From assembly GCF_029784135.1 (NCBI RefSeq), contig NC_073744.1, positions 76,239,935 to 76,303,934 of the forward strand: 64,000 nt of DNA, written 5' to 3'. Of the stretch, positions 1-12,052 are shown one piece after another. How positions within the stretch are numbered: position 1 is the first letter of the stretch; every line of letters starts with the position of its first letter. Source of the stretch: Toxorhynchites rutilus septentrionalis (Eukaryota > Arthropoda > Insecta > Diptera > Culicidae). The notes beneath the pieces are model-generated. The model was not told the origin of the DNA and searched no databases. It saw nothing but the letters and a program-made list of their open reading frames with translations. A program made the position numbers and the translations under genes.

Positions 1-692
1 TACAAATAACGTTCCGGACAACGTGGCGACGAAGGAGAAAATACTATTTTTATTTATAATATATTTCTGTAGTGATAGATTTATTTGACTTAGGCTTATA
101 TTTTTGTTAGATCTTCGCCTTCTTTTGCACAATTGAGTCAAAAGAAGAAAAGGGTAATAATGGCTTTAATGGTATTTTTGTGTGTATTAGTTCCGGATTC
201 TAGCATGTTATTTCATCTAATCCGTTAAAGGATACAATTTCATACAGGAAACGGTTTTTTTTTCAGGGCTTCCATTTGATGTATCAAAATAGAAAAAAAT
301 TGCAGATTTTGAACAATGAGAAAATTTAATCCAAATGCGTCCGTGCCCCTAGGCTCAGACCCATCAACTTTTTTCCTGTTTCGGGCTCTGTTTGCCTTAA
401 ACTGGTTCTAATTAAAAAATTACGCTACATAGAACAATTATGTTGCTTCCATTTAAAAGATGAGAAAATTTTATACTCGATACAGTTGTAAAACTTCCAA
501 ATTAGTGGATTTAAGTATTTTAGAAGTGAAAAACTTCAAACTTAGTGGTTTTCAAGCTTTAATTTTTTCATACAGTACTTAATAAATTGAAACATTCCAA
601 TATCGCTTGAAATAAATCATATTTGAAATATAAAAAAAATATTTTTTTACTGTATGTAGGGGTCTTCGTAGCTACATTGGTTGCGCGTTCAC
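1..692. other. AT-rich DNA, no gene recognised
   Basis: No open frame, RNA gene or repeat end that I recognise. It ends at the TTA target repeat of the Harbinger element that follows. Confidence 0.5.
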
Positions 693-695
693 TTA

Positions 696-2872
696 TAGCG
701 AATTCGTTTTTAAAACTGAGTCAGTGCCAAACTGAAGGCCCATTTATACGTTGCTAGTAGCTGACTTGAGAATTAGTAGCTACTGACCCGGTGAACTCGC
801 TTGACAATTGGTTGACTCGCCTTGTCCGTTCACACAGTGTGAGATGCTGACGCGAAACTAGATACTGCAGCATTGGCTTACCAGGGATGCCAGATGATTT
901 TTGAAATGTCCATCAAATAGTCAGAAACAGCAATCAGGTCCGAATTTGACAGATGATTGATCTGAATTCGACTTCTCTATAGGCAGTATTCGTCTCAGGT
1001 TTTCAGATGAATATATTTTATTTAGTTGCACAATTTTATAATAAAAATACTTTGTGCTGAATTTCTTCGAACTGAAGGTACTATCCGAAAAAGCAGAAAG
1101 GCGAAATGATTTGGGCCAGGAATTGAATGCAAGGAAAAGGAGCAATAAAAAAAATATGGAAGGAACTCTTTGATGATGATCCTCTGGAGTACAGAGCAGT
1201 GTTGAGAAAAACACCTGAATTAGAGGAAACACTGTTGGATTCCATTGGTCCAAAAATACAACGCCAAGATACACTCATGAGGGATGCTATACCTGCAAGA
1301 GTGAAATTAAAAAACGACATTGATGTGCCTTGCTTCTGGAATATCGTTCAGATTGTTGTCGATATTTTTTAGAATCTCGAAAGCATTCATAGCTAAGATA
1401 ATTCCGGAAGTATGTGATGCTATAAATGACAACCTAAAAGATTTTTTTTAAATTTTATTTAGTTTGCCTTGCCAGCAGCTTCGTGTACCAATTTTTGAAA
1501 TAAAAATGATGGTAGATTTGCAGGTGGAATAAATACGCGTCAAAATTGAAATAATGAATGAAAATGTACTTTTTAAAATCGGATGTGTATTATGTTTTTA
1601 GAACAATACTTTCTTTGCAAGTTGTGAGTAAATTTTGAATTAAAATTATGCCTGATAATGATTCTATATTAGAGATTCTCAAGAAAGCTATCTCAAAAAG
1701 AAAGCGTGCCCAGCCAGCGTGCATATCAAAATAACAACGATTTCGTTTAGAAACTATGAGGGTTTTATTTGTTTTTCCAATAATTTTCAAGTCTATAAAT
1801 ATCTTCGCATATTTTCAAATACCTTAAAAATAGAGACATGTCTTTACATTTGGCATCCCTGATTCGGAGGCTAAATTCTGTTTTTGACGTTTTGAGAGTT
1901 GCGAGTGCGAGTGAATTCAAAAAACTTTGAAGTAGCTCGCACGCCGGATTACACATGACACTAACTGGCATGATGTGTTCACACGGTGTGAGTAGCTGCA
2001 CTGCAGTAACTGACTAGACCTACTCGTATGCTTACTCGCACCGTCTGAACCCGGCTTGACTCTGTAATAAAAAAACGTTTTCAGTTTCACGAATGCGGTG
2101 GTTTGTTGGTGTGCGTTATATAGTCTGATTTGTTTATATTTACGACGGCAAATGTACAGTGTCGACGTCTGGTGGTGATATTAGTGCTTGGGAGGTAAAT
2201 TGTTCTCCATCAGATCAGAAGGGCCAAGTGCAGTGTAAACATATAAAAGTTTGAATGAAAATTTTTACTTAATATTGTTTGATTACCTAACACATGTAGT
2301 TCTGACACTCACTTAACCATTTGTCGATGCATTTCCTGTTTGTTCCACAAATAATTACTATTATAATATAAAACCATCATTAGACACAGTTTTCGTTCAA
2401 TATTCTGCGATATCGGAAAAAAACTTTTATTTAATCACATAAAATAAATATTCGATACGTTAAAGTACATTTTCATTCATAATTTTGATTTTGAAATTTA
2501 TTCCACCTGAATATCCATCATTATTTTCACCTCCCAATGAAAGCATACGTAGCTTAATGCCGTCTACTCTACTCTTCAAAATCAGAATCCGAATTGGATT
2601 ACGATTCCAATAATACAAAAGCAAAAGCAGCAGGTTTTCCATTTTCATAGTCTTTATTTTTAGATTTTCCAAAACAATATTCGGAACTTGACAGTTCAGT
2701 ATAGTTGTATTGGTGGACCCGAGTGCCAACCCGTGAAACATCTCAGTGCGAAACTAACAGCTTTCGGGGCGAACTAGTGCGACACTGAGTGCGAAACTGA
2801 GTGAATAAAAAAACGTTTTGACAGCAGTTAGTGCGGCACTGGGGTTGAAACTGAACAAAAACGAATTCGCTA
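696..2872 (+). mobile_element. PIF/Harbinger DNA transposon, decayed, with TIRs and TSD
   Basis: The left end reads TAGCGAATTCGTTTTT at 696 and the right end is its exact reverse complement, ending at 2872. Both sides carry the 3-bp direct repeat TTA (693-695 and 2873-2875), the typical Harbinger target duplication. The 2.2 kb body contains a Harbinger-like transposase fragment and many stops. Subterminal stretches near 720-850 and 1950-2060 hold GTTCACAC motifs and may be a further inserted MITE. It cannot be autonomous. Confidence 0.85.
1127..1450 (+). pseudogene. Harbinger transposase N-terminal fragment
   Basis: The first frame (1127-1372) contains FDDDPLEYRAVLRKTPE and then a PKIQRQDTLMRDAIPARVKL segment, a pattern known from the N-terminal part of PIF/Harbinger nucleases. 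After a frameshift the frame at about 1370-1450 reads on with SKAFIAKIIPEVCDAI, the next conserved block (usual form SKSTISKIIPEVCDAI). The catalytic DDE region is missing. It lies inside the TIR-bounded element and is inactive. Confidence 0.75.
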
Positions 2873-2875
2873 TTA

Positions 2876-4288
2876 GTGTGCGATCGATCATGAGGGCCCT
2901 TAGGGTCCTCAATTGATCATCTTTGTGTTGTTACAGAATAACTACGTCCACGCAACAATCATCGGCGATGGAGATCGATCCACGGTCGAATGAAAACGGA
3001 AACTGTGTAATGTGCTATTTATAGATACGACAAAACATGTTACATGTTCACGATTAAAATCCGACTCTGTTACACCTAAAATGCTAATGAGCCTAAATAA
3101 AAAATAAACAAATGGGATAAAAAAAACTGTATATAATCGAGTCCGACCTGTACATAGTTTTTCACGTGGAATCCCATTTAGATTCCATTTTTGGTGTTAC
3201 TTTTCTTAAATGGTCACTATTTCACAAAGTATTAAAGTTTCGAAAATTTTGGTGAGTTCAGTTCTTTGTTTATAAGAGGCTCTAAACTTTTCAGTTCATG
3301 CGCCTCTAATTTTGGTGAAATAACCACGGTACCATTGTACGTCAAAAATCGTTAAATTGGAAAGACTTTGTGATAAAAATATACAAAAAAAATATTGTAG
3401 GAGGTGTTTTGAGATATAAAAATTTTCAATATTAAATTCAATTTGTAAGCAAGCATTTTTCCCAAATGGTTCATTTGGTTTTTAACAACTTTGTCAAAAA
3501 TCATATTTTAATCGTACATCTGGATTTTGAATTACGATTCATTGTATGAAAGATCAATAATTTTGAATACGCCATTTAAAAAAAAATCAGTCATAACATA
3601 ATTTGATAATGACAATTGTGATTTTGAGCGACTTCCAACATGTGTACCAAGTTTCAGATCGCTGATGAAGTTCGATTCCTCGAAGTTACATTGATTTTCT
3701 GAATCGCAAGTAGAATATTCGAACAAAACGAGCAAAAAAAGCCTTTTAGTTAACTGAGATAACTAGCATATTGTTAGCCTCTTCTTTAGAATCGGTCGAG
3801 GGTCAATGTTCGCATTTCCTAGACTACATATGTTTCATACGGAACCTATTTTTCAAATTAATTTCGGTAACATTTGACAAACTAGCCCCCTAGTATTAAT
3901 AGAATCAAGTCCCTCTCGAACGCGACGAACAACAAACAAAATTTGAATTGTTCTTCCAAATGTAATTATTAGGGATATATTTATAATGATATGTATGATT
4001 TTCTTTCGGTTTTGGAATAACTTAAATTTAATCTACGACTTACCAGAATATATAGCAATAAGGCTCACGTTAGAAGAATTTTATACCCATTTCAAACATG
4101 ATTTTGCCTACACAATTATCTCAATGATTCATGCTAATTTATATTAATAAGTGATTACAATTAATACACATGGGAACACGATATAATTAAGTATAACATA
4201 TGTGTTCAGTTCAGTTCTTACAGTCATCAATTTTCGGATATCCTCAAAATGTTTGGATAGTAAACTACACGCAAAGCCAAGTACTTAC
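2876..4288. other. Non-coding stretch between Harbinger relic and orphan exon
   Basis: Apart from the dispersed repeat at 3028-3130 I see no feature. The short minus-strand frame near 3532-3735 has no recognisable similarity and no splice context. Confidence 0.4.
3028..3130 (+). repeat. Dispersed repeat, inverted copy at 24668-24770
   Basis: The segment running from ACAAAACATGTTACATGT through a block resembling CTAATGAGCCTAAATAAA to an A-rich end recurs in reverse complement at 24668-24770. Its class is unknown. Confidence 0.55.
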
Positions 4289-4472
4289 CCGACCGCTTCC
4301 TGCATCCACGATCGTTTCCTGAAGGAGAAACATAAGCCGACAAAGACGAGAAGCTTTCCGCTCTTTGGAATGTCTCTCGTATTGATGCCAGCGAGGGAGA
4401 CTTGCTAATTGGTGTTCCGATTATCGAATCCTCTTCACTGGTGCTGCGTATGAACAATTTATCACCACTCAT
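4289..4472 (-). CDS. First coding exon of an unrecognised protein gene
   Basis: ATG at 4472-4470 in a good context (ACGAAAATGAG). It opens a 61-codon frame rich in serine (MSGDKLFIRSTSEEDS..., then SLASIRETFQRAESFSSLSA). The frame ends at a consensus donor, CGG|GTAAGT, with GT at 4288-4287, leaving one base of the next codon (phase 1). The hydrophilic, Ser/Glu-rich start looks like a cytoplasmic N-terminal tail of a larger protein, but I do not recognise the family. Later exons would lie to the left; I found none in 1-4288, so the gene probably runs out of the window or has a long intron here. Confidence 0.6.
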
Positions 4473-5690
4473 TTTCGTTGTTTAATCTGAACGAATATCA
4501 AAAACACCCATACACAACATACAGAATAGTATTGCACTGATGGAGATCCAGCCACCCACTACTATTCACTCAGTATCCACTAGAACATCAAAACGCCACA
4601 CTTTTTTTACTATATTCAATGCCACGACACAGTTGTTAAACACCGATATTGAAACTTCCACGGCGAAACCCAAAATCAACCGAATATGCCGATATTCTCC
4701 GCTCAAGAACCACCGTCCGAATATTTTGTTCCTGTGCGAATCACAACAAACACACAATTGCCACTTGTCAGATTTTCAGATCACGGATAAAAAGGGTAAC
4801 ATTTCGTCAACACTCCATACACTGAGGATTTATCTTAGTAAGTTTGACCACAAACTGCTGAATTGTCGGTACATTGGTCTGTGTTATTAATATCTTTGGT
4901 ATTGAGATGGGTCATGCGGAGTCGACGAATTGGGGAATAGATAAAAGTCGCATGGGACTAGATCTGGCGAGTACGGGGCATGTTCGAGCACTGGAATGCC
5001 CTTATCGGCTTCACCGACAGCGCGTTATGGGCAGGTGCGTTGTTGTTCGTGTTTTTCGTCACACATGATTTCTGACGCGCACTACAAACCACGTTCCATT
5101 CAAACCACTGCTGCCTGCAAACTACTATAGTGACAAAAATGTGTTTTCGTACTTTTATAGCAGACACTTCAAGCTATCGAACGCACTATTCGTTTTCCCC
5201 CCACCCCTCTAGGGCGCCAGGCGCGCAGTCTCGTTATTTAATAGCCATACCTCCTATCTGTCAATGTTTCTCCGATCGAAGAAACGAATGTTTTCGTGAC
5301 TCGGACTCAGTTTATTTATGGTTTTATCCGAAACAGAATTTTAGTTGACACGGTCCGTTAACCCCAAAAAACGAAAAAAATATTGTTTTATGGTGGCAGG
5401 GTAGAATTTTCAATTTTCAAAGTCAGGAAGAATGAAAGCAAAAATCAGGAAGAAATCAGCGGTGACATCGCGCATTTCGAAAAGAGTGATTTCGTTTCGA
5501 CCACTTTAGTTTAGCTTTGTTTACGAACCCAAAAATTTTACATTTCTCTACGAAACAAATTTTGCTCTAAATCTAGTACACTGAAAGTATTAACTTGAAA
5601 AAGATACATAATACTAAATCCAATTCGATTTGAGTTTGAATTTTCTCGAAACGAGTTACTCGTTTCGAAATGCGCAATGCCACCCCAGGA
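4473..5690. other. Upstream flank of the 4289-4472 exon
   Basis: This should hold the 5-prime UTR and promoter of the minus-strand gene. I cannot place a transcription start. Open frames here have no family similarity. Confidence 0.4.
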
Positions 5691-5696
5691 TATCTT

Positions 5697-5735
5697 ACAT
5701 TGGGTTGTCCGAAAAGTTCATGTCGATTTTTGGGA
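5697..5735 (+). repeat. Mariner-like terminal sequence
   Basis: TTGGGTTGTCCGAAAAGTTC followed by ATGTCGATTTTT resembles the terminal inverted repeat of many mariner elements. No partner repeat or transposase is next to it; the foldback MITE starts about 20 bp downstream. Confidence 0.4.
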
Positions 5736-5748
5736 AAACGAAAGCATA

Positions 5749-5966
5749 AAGTGTGATTCACATATGTACAACATCCACGTCACGTTCACGTTCAATTATT
5801 CTTCTATGCAATTTTTATGGAAGCATTCACATACACCATTAACGGCAAGTCGAAGTTTCCGTTGCCGGTGTATGTGAATGTTTTCAGAAGAATTGCATGG
5901 GAGAATAATTAACGTAACGTGACGTGGCATGAACGTAACGTGGATGTTGTATGTGAATCGTACTTA
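5749..5966. mobile_element. Foldback (palindromic) MITE
   Basis: The left arm, GTGATTCACATATGTACAAC onward, reads through ACGTCACGTTCACG, a TCTATGCAATT block and CATTCACATACACC. The right arm from about 5858 is the reverse complement of the whole series and ends in GTATGTGAATCGTAC near 5962. Both arms are about 100 bp with a short centre. A related partial copy sits at 15707-15790. No coding capacity. Confidence 0.75.
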
Positions 5967-7440
5967 ATTCGGGATATTTTTGGGAAAACTTTCATTCTGA
6001 AAAAGTAAGTACAAAGTACAAAAATCAGGGAAAATCAATATCATTTTTGAAAAATCAGGCAAAATTGAGGATATCAGGAAATATGCCAAAAAGTCTGGGA
6101 AATCCTGAAAATATGAAAATATGGGCATCTCTGGTTGGTTGCAATACAGTGTTTCTCTAGAAGTTTTAACGTGTTTAAATATTGTTCCACCGCAATCAGG
6201 AATAACATTTTATGGAGTGATTTTTATAGCTGTTTCGATGATGTTGTATGACATTAGTGTCGAAAAAATAACGATGCCGTCACCAATACAAACAAAACCA
6301 TTGCGGTAAATTGAAAAATGAACATTTAACTTTCAGAGCACTAGCTCGAGTTTTCCGACGTTTTTCGCTATACATTGCGGCGGCAGATGAAAATTTAATA
6401 TCTTGTGAGTAATCGATTAGAGTTTGATTGATATTACTTGATGGGGAGTGTGCGAAAACGATCATTTTTTTCACACTGTTTCGCAAAATTATTGATTTTT
6501 ATGAGAGGATGAGGGAAGGCGACGAAAGAAATGAGCGCCATTGTGTCAGCCATTTGAGGCTTCCTTCCACCTTCACCTTAAGGGTTCGTTCACACTAAAG
6601 CCGAGGACATAGTGAATGCGATGCGATGCGTGCGTGGGTGCGGGATTGTTTGCGGGAAACTCTTTTGTTTATGACTGTGGAAATCAAATGCAAACCGTCC
6701 GGACCTGACATAGTAAACGCGATGCGAACGCGATTCCAATGCGGCGCAACTTTGTGTGGAGTGTTTTGCCGCGAGAGAACGCAAGTGGTTGTTGCCAGAC
6801 GATTTTCATAAATATCTTCACAATCGAACTCGTCGAACGAAAACAAAGTTGAGTTGTTAAATTATTATTTTCGTTTTGTTTCGCTGAATTATATAACTTT
6901 ATGCATATAATGAAAACGTTACGTTAAGGCCATGTTCTCACTACAGCGGGGCGTCAGCGTGGCTTGAGCGGAACGTGTGACGCTAAAGATTAATCGTGTG
7001 TGTTCTTACCGATGTGTTCACACCATCTTTTGGCGTGTTGCTGGCGTGCAAACGAAAACACTCCACGCCGGCGATATTTGTACTTCTCCATTTCTCTCTT
7101 GCATATGTTTGTATGTAGTAGTGACATAATTTATAACTGCGTGCATGTGCGATGAGGGTTGCCAAATGTCGTTACATTTGGTTACAGGCCTTCATTTTGA
7201 TTTTATTTTATTTCCATTTTATTCACTGTGAAAATATTTAATTTTGTGAAATTATATCAAAATAAAGAACTAAGAAAGAAGCTGTATCATGAATGCTAAC
7301 GCGAACTATATGCAAGAATGTGGCAACTTCCATTGTGGGAAAATCCGAGCGGCGAGTAGAATTGAGAAAACATACACATTTCCCCTGTTGGGTGTGAACC
7401 ACTGCGTCCATTATTTTGAACTATTGTGGTATACCCCTTT
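5967..7440. other. Non-coding region with Harbinger-MITE-like ends
   Basis: Two motifs, TTAAGGGTTCGTTCACACTA near 6578-6597 and TTAAGGCCATGTTCTCACTA near 6925-6944, have the TTA plus GG...GTTCNCACTA form of Harbinger-derived MITE ends. I could not pair them with clear right ends. The GC-rich frames at 6590-6846 are probably MITE interior. Confidence 0.35.
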
Positions 7441-7700
7441 TTGACGTAGGACTACGTCTAACCTTTCAATGGGCCCCTATACCATTTCAATATTTCGGTG
7501 TGACAAAGTGTTCAGTTTTTGAACGCTAATACCTCCTCAATTAATGAATGAACTTTGGTTCCAAATATACACGTTTATAGGAAATATCCTCAGCAATTGT
7601 TTATATGCTACACATTACGGTTTTCCAGCTCATATACAGTTCAAATTGATGAAAAATTGGAAGAAAGAATTCCCTACTTTCCCATTCATTTTGTCTGCGC
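7441..7700 (+). repeat. GACGTAG-palindrome element, variant E, partial
   Basis: Starts with TTGACGTAGGACTACGTC at 7441-7458, followed by TAACCTTTCAATGGG. The downstream part (GAACGCTAATACCTCCTCAA, then ATGCTACACATT) is similar in layout to the elements at 14511 and 49281. No clear right end. Confidence 0.55.
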
Positions 7701-7837
7701 TTCCGCAGCAAACAGCTATTCATTACAAGCAACCACGGGTACGGGCGAAACGTATAGACAAGGTGAAGGAGGGAGACAAAAAAGAGATTATAAATAAATA
7801 TAGGCGGTCGTTACAACCTTAACTATATGGCTATATG

Positions 7838-8175
7838 AAGTGAGCGATGGTGGGGCTTGGCCACATTCTATCATCGGACGCCAAGCAGGAAAGACGCTAT
7901 CTTGAGATTGATTATCAGCATAAGAGATATGGATGCTGCCGTTGCCATGTTTTCTGATGTCATGACCCGTATCATCGTTGATTGCGTTCCTGTGCGGAGG
8001 ACTGCACGGAGACCAATCTGGGGCAATAGACGACTGGGAGAACTCAAAAGATTGCGATCCTCTGCTCTCCGGCGTTTCTGTAGGTTGCGCTGTCCGTTTG
8101 CTAAGCAAGAGCTGAACCGAACGAGCAACGAATACCGTTTGTACAATCGCTTCCTGTATAAACAGTATACGAGGC
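7838..8175 (+). pseudogene. Non-LTR retrotransposon ORF2, upstream half (split by LTR element)
   Basis: An open frame carries a linker between endonuclease and reverse transcriptase (RTARRPIWGNRRLGELKRLR, then ...RLYNRFLYKQYTR). A stop at 7836 and the absence of endonuclease motifs upstream suggest 5-prime truncation near here. The frame is cut at 8175 by the LTR element and continues at 12053: codon CGT is rebuilt from C(8175) plus GT(12053-12054). Confidence 0.8.
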
Positions 8176-8504
8176 TGTGGGATATAAAGCAGGCATGAGA
8201 AAATATACATCTATATGCTATGTTTTAATTATCGATTAATTTAATTTGCACTAAAATCAACCCAGTTCTGGTGCACTTTACATAACAGTGTCGGAATACG
8301 CAAATGAATATGGCATCACTTCAAGAGAATGAGAGGCCAGAGAGAGAATTGAAAGGTAGATATTGGGATTCTCCAATTAAGATGTTGGATAATGCATTGT
8401 ATCGAGTTCATTCTGTGTACGATTTCTGGAGCGAGAGGTGTCTCCCGAGCTAAAAGAAAAATACACCAAGATGGCCTCTAAGTATTGCGAACCTGGTCAC
8501 GACA
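8176..8504 (+). repeat. Left LTR
   Basis: 329 bp, TGTGGGATATAAAGC ... GGTCACGACA. It has a TATAAAG string close to its start. The same sequence is found at 11719-12047. Confidence 0.9.
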
Positions 8505-10599
8505 ATGGCGTGGTCGACGCTCCTCCGAAGTAAGTATAGGAAGGAAATGGAATTAAATAGTGAAAATGTGACACGGTTATGATTGCGGTGCAGTTTTTTT
8601 ACAAGCATGAGATAAACAAGTTTGTGTTTAATCAAAAAATACAGGTTGGAAAAAAAATGGCAAGCCAAGATCGTAGTCGGCAAAAAAATTGAGGTAAGCC
8701 GAAAGAGAGCAGTTTCACCAGCATAGCATAGAAGGCAAAAAAAACAAGATAAGCCTAACAGGAAGAGAAAATGGCAAAAAAAAATGGGAAAGCCTTTTGA
8801 GAAACTGCATTTGCTATGGTACACCGCAATCACAAAATGGCCGTTAACAGCGAATGAAAATATGTATGAACCCGAAGAATTGATGTGTAAGGTACAAAGA
8901 AAAAAAAATATAAATCCGACGCGGCGAAACAGCACCACCTGCCATCCTGTTGAACTATGTTTTTTAATCGAAACGTTCTGTATCAATTGCGGCGTCAAGG
9001 GTCGTTTACTGAGAGTGTGTCCAGTCAACTGTCTGATTCCTGGAAGCGATTAAGTGAATCGTCAAAAGTAGCGGTAGTCAACACCAAACCAAATGCAATA
9101 TCTACAAGGAGAACACTGAGATACCTGTCATGTCATGGAACTGAGTCCGAATCTCTCACTTGAATTAAGTTTTCTTGCACTCGGTATTTTAAAATTCAAC
9201 AATTAAGCGGATATGTTTGAGGGAATTACTTCGCGGATATGTTTGACAATTTCATTATTCTTTGCCATTCGGCCCATCCAGGTGAACTTCAATAGGTTTG
9301 CAACTTGTGCAGCTCGAACACTGAAATTTTTGCGATATGTACGCAAGGTGATAACGGTGTCGTGAATGCTAGTGTTGCAGGAATGAACCATGATTTCGAT
9401 TGATTCGAGTGCCAGGATTGATCAATTTCAGTGCAAAGTCAACACAGTCAGCGGATTTGTATTTGATCGGTTGATTGCGAATGTTCAGTACAGTGAAGGA
9501 TAATGGAATGTTCAGCAGGGAATTGGTATTCTTGTACGTGTCGGATGATCGGCAGGTATTTTTAGAGAAGTTCTATGTGATTGTGTCTCGTCATTTTTAT
9601 GAGCATTTCCGTCACAGTGCCAGGTCGGCCAACGACTAGATGAACTAACAGCAGTAGGAGTTGTCGAGCGCAACAAGGAGCCGATGGACATCTCCTACTG
9701 TTCGTCAACGCTCGTTGATCCGAAGCATTCCAACGACTTCCGTTTAAGTATACGAATCGGTCCAAATTGTTTGAAGGGGAAACACGAAGGAGTGAGAAAG
9801 CATTCAGAGGTCAGAGGTCATGAAGGGTCGCGACGTTTGACAGACTTCATGACCGTGTTCGGCATGTTTCGTTACGTTAATCTGCCTTTAGACTATGCAG
9901 TTCTCTGGATGTTTTTCAAGAGGTGTTGAATCGAAGTATTTTGGTGGGATACGAGGGAGTGTGCAACTGTAGGGACAATGCACTGATTTTTGGGAGAACA
10001 GAGAAAGAACATGGTCAGAGTCTTGAAATAGTTCAAATCAGACTGAGAGATCGGAAGGGCTGACAAACTATGAATGCGCTTTGAGGAGCCAAAAGGGCAA
10101 GTTTCTCAGATTCGAATGAAGCACTGCTTGTTAGAGGATTGAACGGGAGAGTCTAAGTGTTATCAAAATATTCAGGCTTCCGATCTGTGCCGACAAAAGT
10201 TTCTAGGAATAATAACTTTTGTTGACAAATTTTTCATCCACCGAGCGACGAAAACGGAACATCTAAGGAGATTGACCAGTGCTGCGGAGTTCCATTGGAT
10301 CGATGTTAAGGGAGCCGAGTTTGAGTTCACGTCAACGTTGAAGTACTTTAGTAATATTGACAAGACAGAACATTTTGTCGATGCATTTCCAGTTGGTTCG
10401 GGGCTTTGTTGGTGCAATACGATACGAGTCAAATAAAGACAAGAATAGAGATACACGATTAATAGCTGATATTTCTTAAAAAGGAGCTACTCTTTTCTAG
10501 ACAAATAATTCTCCAAAATGGGATACCTTAATGGATGCAAGATTTTACAGAGTCAAAGTAAAGTTGTGAAAACATATTTATGGTTTTATATGCGACTAG
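8505..10599. other. LTR-element interior without coding capacity
   Basis: Starts with ATGGCGTGGTCGACGC and a donor-like GAAGTAAGTA at 8517-8526. The short frames on both strands show no retroviral motif (no CCHC, DSG or YVDD). The interval 8640-8810 has repeated RCAAGCC/RTAAGCC motifs. Confidence 0.55.
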
Positions 10600-11275
10600 C
10601 TAACCCGGCAAACTTCGTCCCGCCCATTTACTTGATTAATTCTCGAGTAATGCAGAAATTTGTGTTTTATTTGTATGGCAGCCACCCCTAAGAGAGGGGG
10701 GAGGGGTATCTAACCACCATAAAAACATTCATTGCACTCTAAAGTTTCCATATGCCTAATTTGGTTTAATTTGCTTGATTAATTCTCGGGTAATGCAAAA
10801 ATTTGTGTTTCATTTGTACGGCAGCCCCCTCTAAGAGAGGGGGAAGGAGTATCTTAACACCATAGAAACATTTATTGCATCCTAAAACCTCCACATGCCA
10901 AATTTGGTTTCATTTGCTTGATTAATTCTCGAGTAATGCAGAAATTTGTGTTTCATTTGTATGGCAGCCCCCCCTTTGAGTGGTGGAAGGACTGTCTAAC
11001 CATCATAGAAACATTTATTGCATCTTAAAACCTCCACATGCCAAATTTGGTTTCGTTTGCTTGGTTAATTTTCGAGTAATGCAGAAATTTGTGTTTCATT
11101 TGTATGGCAGCCCCCCCTTAGAGAGGGGGGAGGGGTCTCAAAATATCACGAAAACCTTCCCCGGCCCCAAAAACCCCTACATACCAATTTTCAGGTCGAT
11201 CGGTTCAGTAGTTTCCGAGTCTATAAGAATCAGACAGACAGACAGACATCACTCCATTTTTATATATATAGATAT
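10600..11275 (+). repeat. Tandem-repeat element with 143-bp units and (CAGA)n tail
   Basis: Begins CTAACCCGGCAAACTTCGTC, then four units of 143 bp. The key string AATTCTCGAGTAATGCAG or a variant starts at 10638, 10781, 10924 and 11067. Each unit has a C-rich and a G-rich run around TTAGAGAG. It ends with GTAGTTTCCGAGTC, CAGACAGACAGACA and a TATATATAGAT tail. A second copy is at 46616-47305 and a bare left end at 53363-53396. Class unknown. Here it sits inside the LTR element. Confidence 0.75.
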
Positions 11276-11693
11276 TCGCTTATTGGGAGATGCTTACCAC
11301 AAATGCTTTAGCTGGAAGTCCGCTAGGTCACACAAATTTTCAGTTGAAGGTCGCCAATGCGATGATTTGTATGATTTGTGATTTGTACCGAATGGAAACA
11401 TGTTTTTAGTGCGACAAAAGAAGCGCACTTAGCGAATACAATTCAGTGGTTACACATTTCTCGTTCAGTGCAATTATGGAAAAGGGAGCTAATAAAATGT
11501 ACTTGAGATGCGGAGTTTCTGATGAGCGTTGATGTAGCGAGGAGCAATAAATCGCTTGATCCTAGAATAAAAAAATTAATCAAAAGGAAAATCTGTAAGA
11601 TGTTTGATGTGCGAAAAAGTCCTCATTTACTTGTTGAAGTAATCATCAATGATTGATTTTTTTAGTGTTCAATGATAACTTGTTGAACGTTGA

Positions 11694-11715
11694 TGGGGAG
11701 AGTAGAGAAGGGAAG
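11694..11715 (+). other. Polypurine tract of the LTR element
   Basis: GGGGAGAGTAGAGAAGGGAAG, purine except for one T, lies 3 bp before the right LTR. This is the expected place for the plus-strand primer. Confidence 0.65.
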
Positions 11716-11718
11716 TAT

Positions 11719-12047
11719 TGTGGGATATAAAGCAGGCATGAGAAAATATACATCTATATGCTATGTTTTAATTATCGATTAATTTAATTTGCACTAAAAT
11801 CAACCCAGTTCTGGTGCACTTTACATAACAGTGTCGGAATACGCAAATGAATATGGCATCACTTCAAGAGAATGAGAGGCCAGAGAGAGAATTGAAAGGT
11901 AGATATTGGGATTCTCCAATTAAGATGTTGGATAATGCATTGTATCGAGTTCATTCTGTGTACGATTTCTGGAGCGAGAGGTGTCTCCCGAGCTAAAAGA
12001 AAAATACACCAAGATGGCCTCTAAGTATTGCGAACCTGGTCACGACA
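11719..12047 (+). repeat. Right LTR
   Basis: 329 bp, no visible difference from the left LTR. It is followed directly by the GAGGC target duplicate and the resumed LINE reading frame. Confidence 0.9.
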
Positions 12048-12052
12048 GAGGC

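Larger units (their letters stand above)
8176..12047 (+). mobile_element. Young non-autonomous LTR retrotransposon
   Basis: A 3872-bp insert bounded by two 329-bp direct repeats that start TGT and end ACA, flanked by the 5-bp target duplication GAGGC (8171-8175 and 12048-12052). I see no difference between the two LTRs on reading them side by side, so the insertion is recent. The 3.2 kb interior has no gag, protease, RT or integrase frame, so it must depend on enzymes from another element. A purine tract precedes the right LTR. I could not assign a tRNA primer site after 8504. The interior contains a nested 143-bp tandem-repeat element at about 10600-11275. Confidence 0.9.

Noticed and set aside
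8450..9028. 192-codon minus frame in the LTR element
   Set aside because: Low-complexity hydrophobic reading of A-rich plus strand; overlaps the left LTR and has no family motif.
10600..11275. Possible CRISPR or satellite array
   Set aside because: Direct units without variable spacers, in an animal genome; bounded by element-like ends.
8505..11718. gag/pol of the LTR element or an endogenous virus
   Set aside because: No zinc knuckle, protease, RT or integrase motif in any frame; only short frames.
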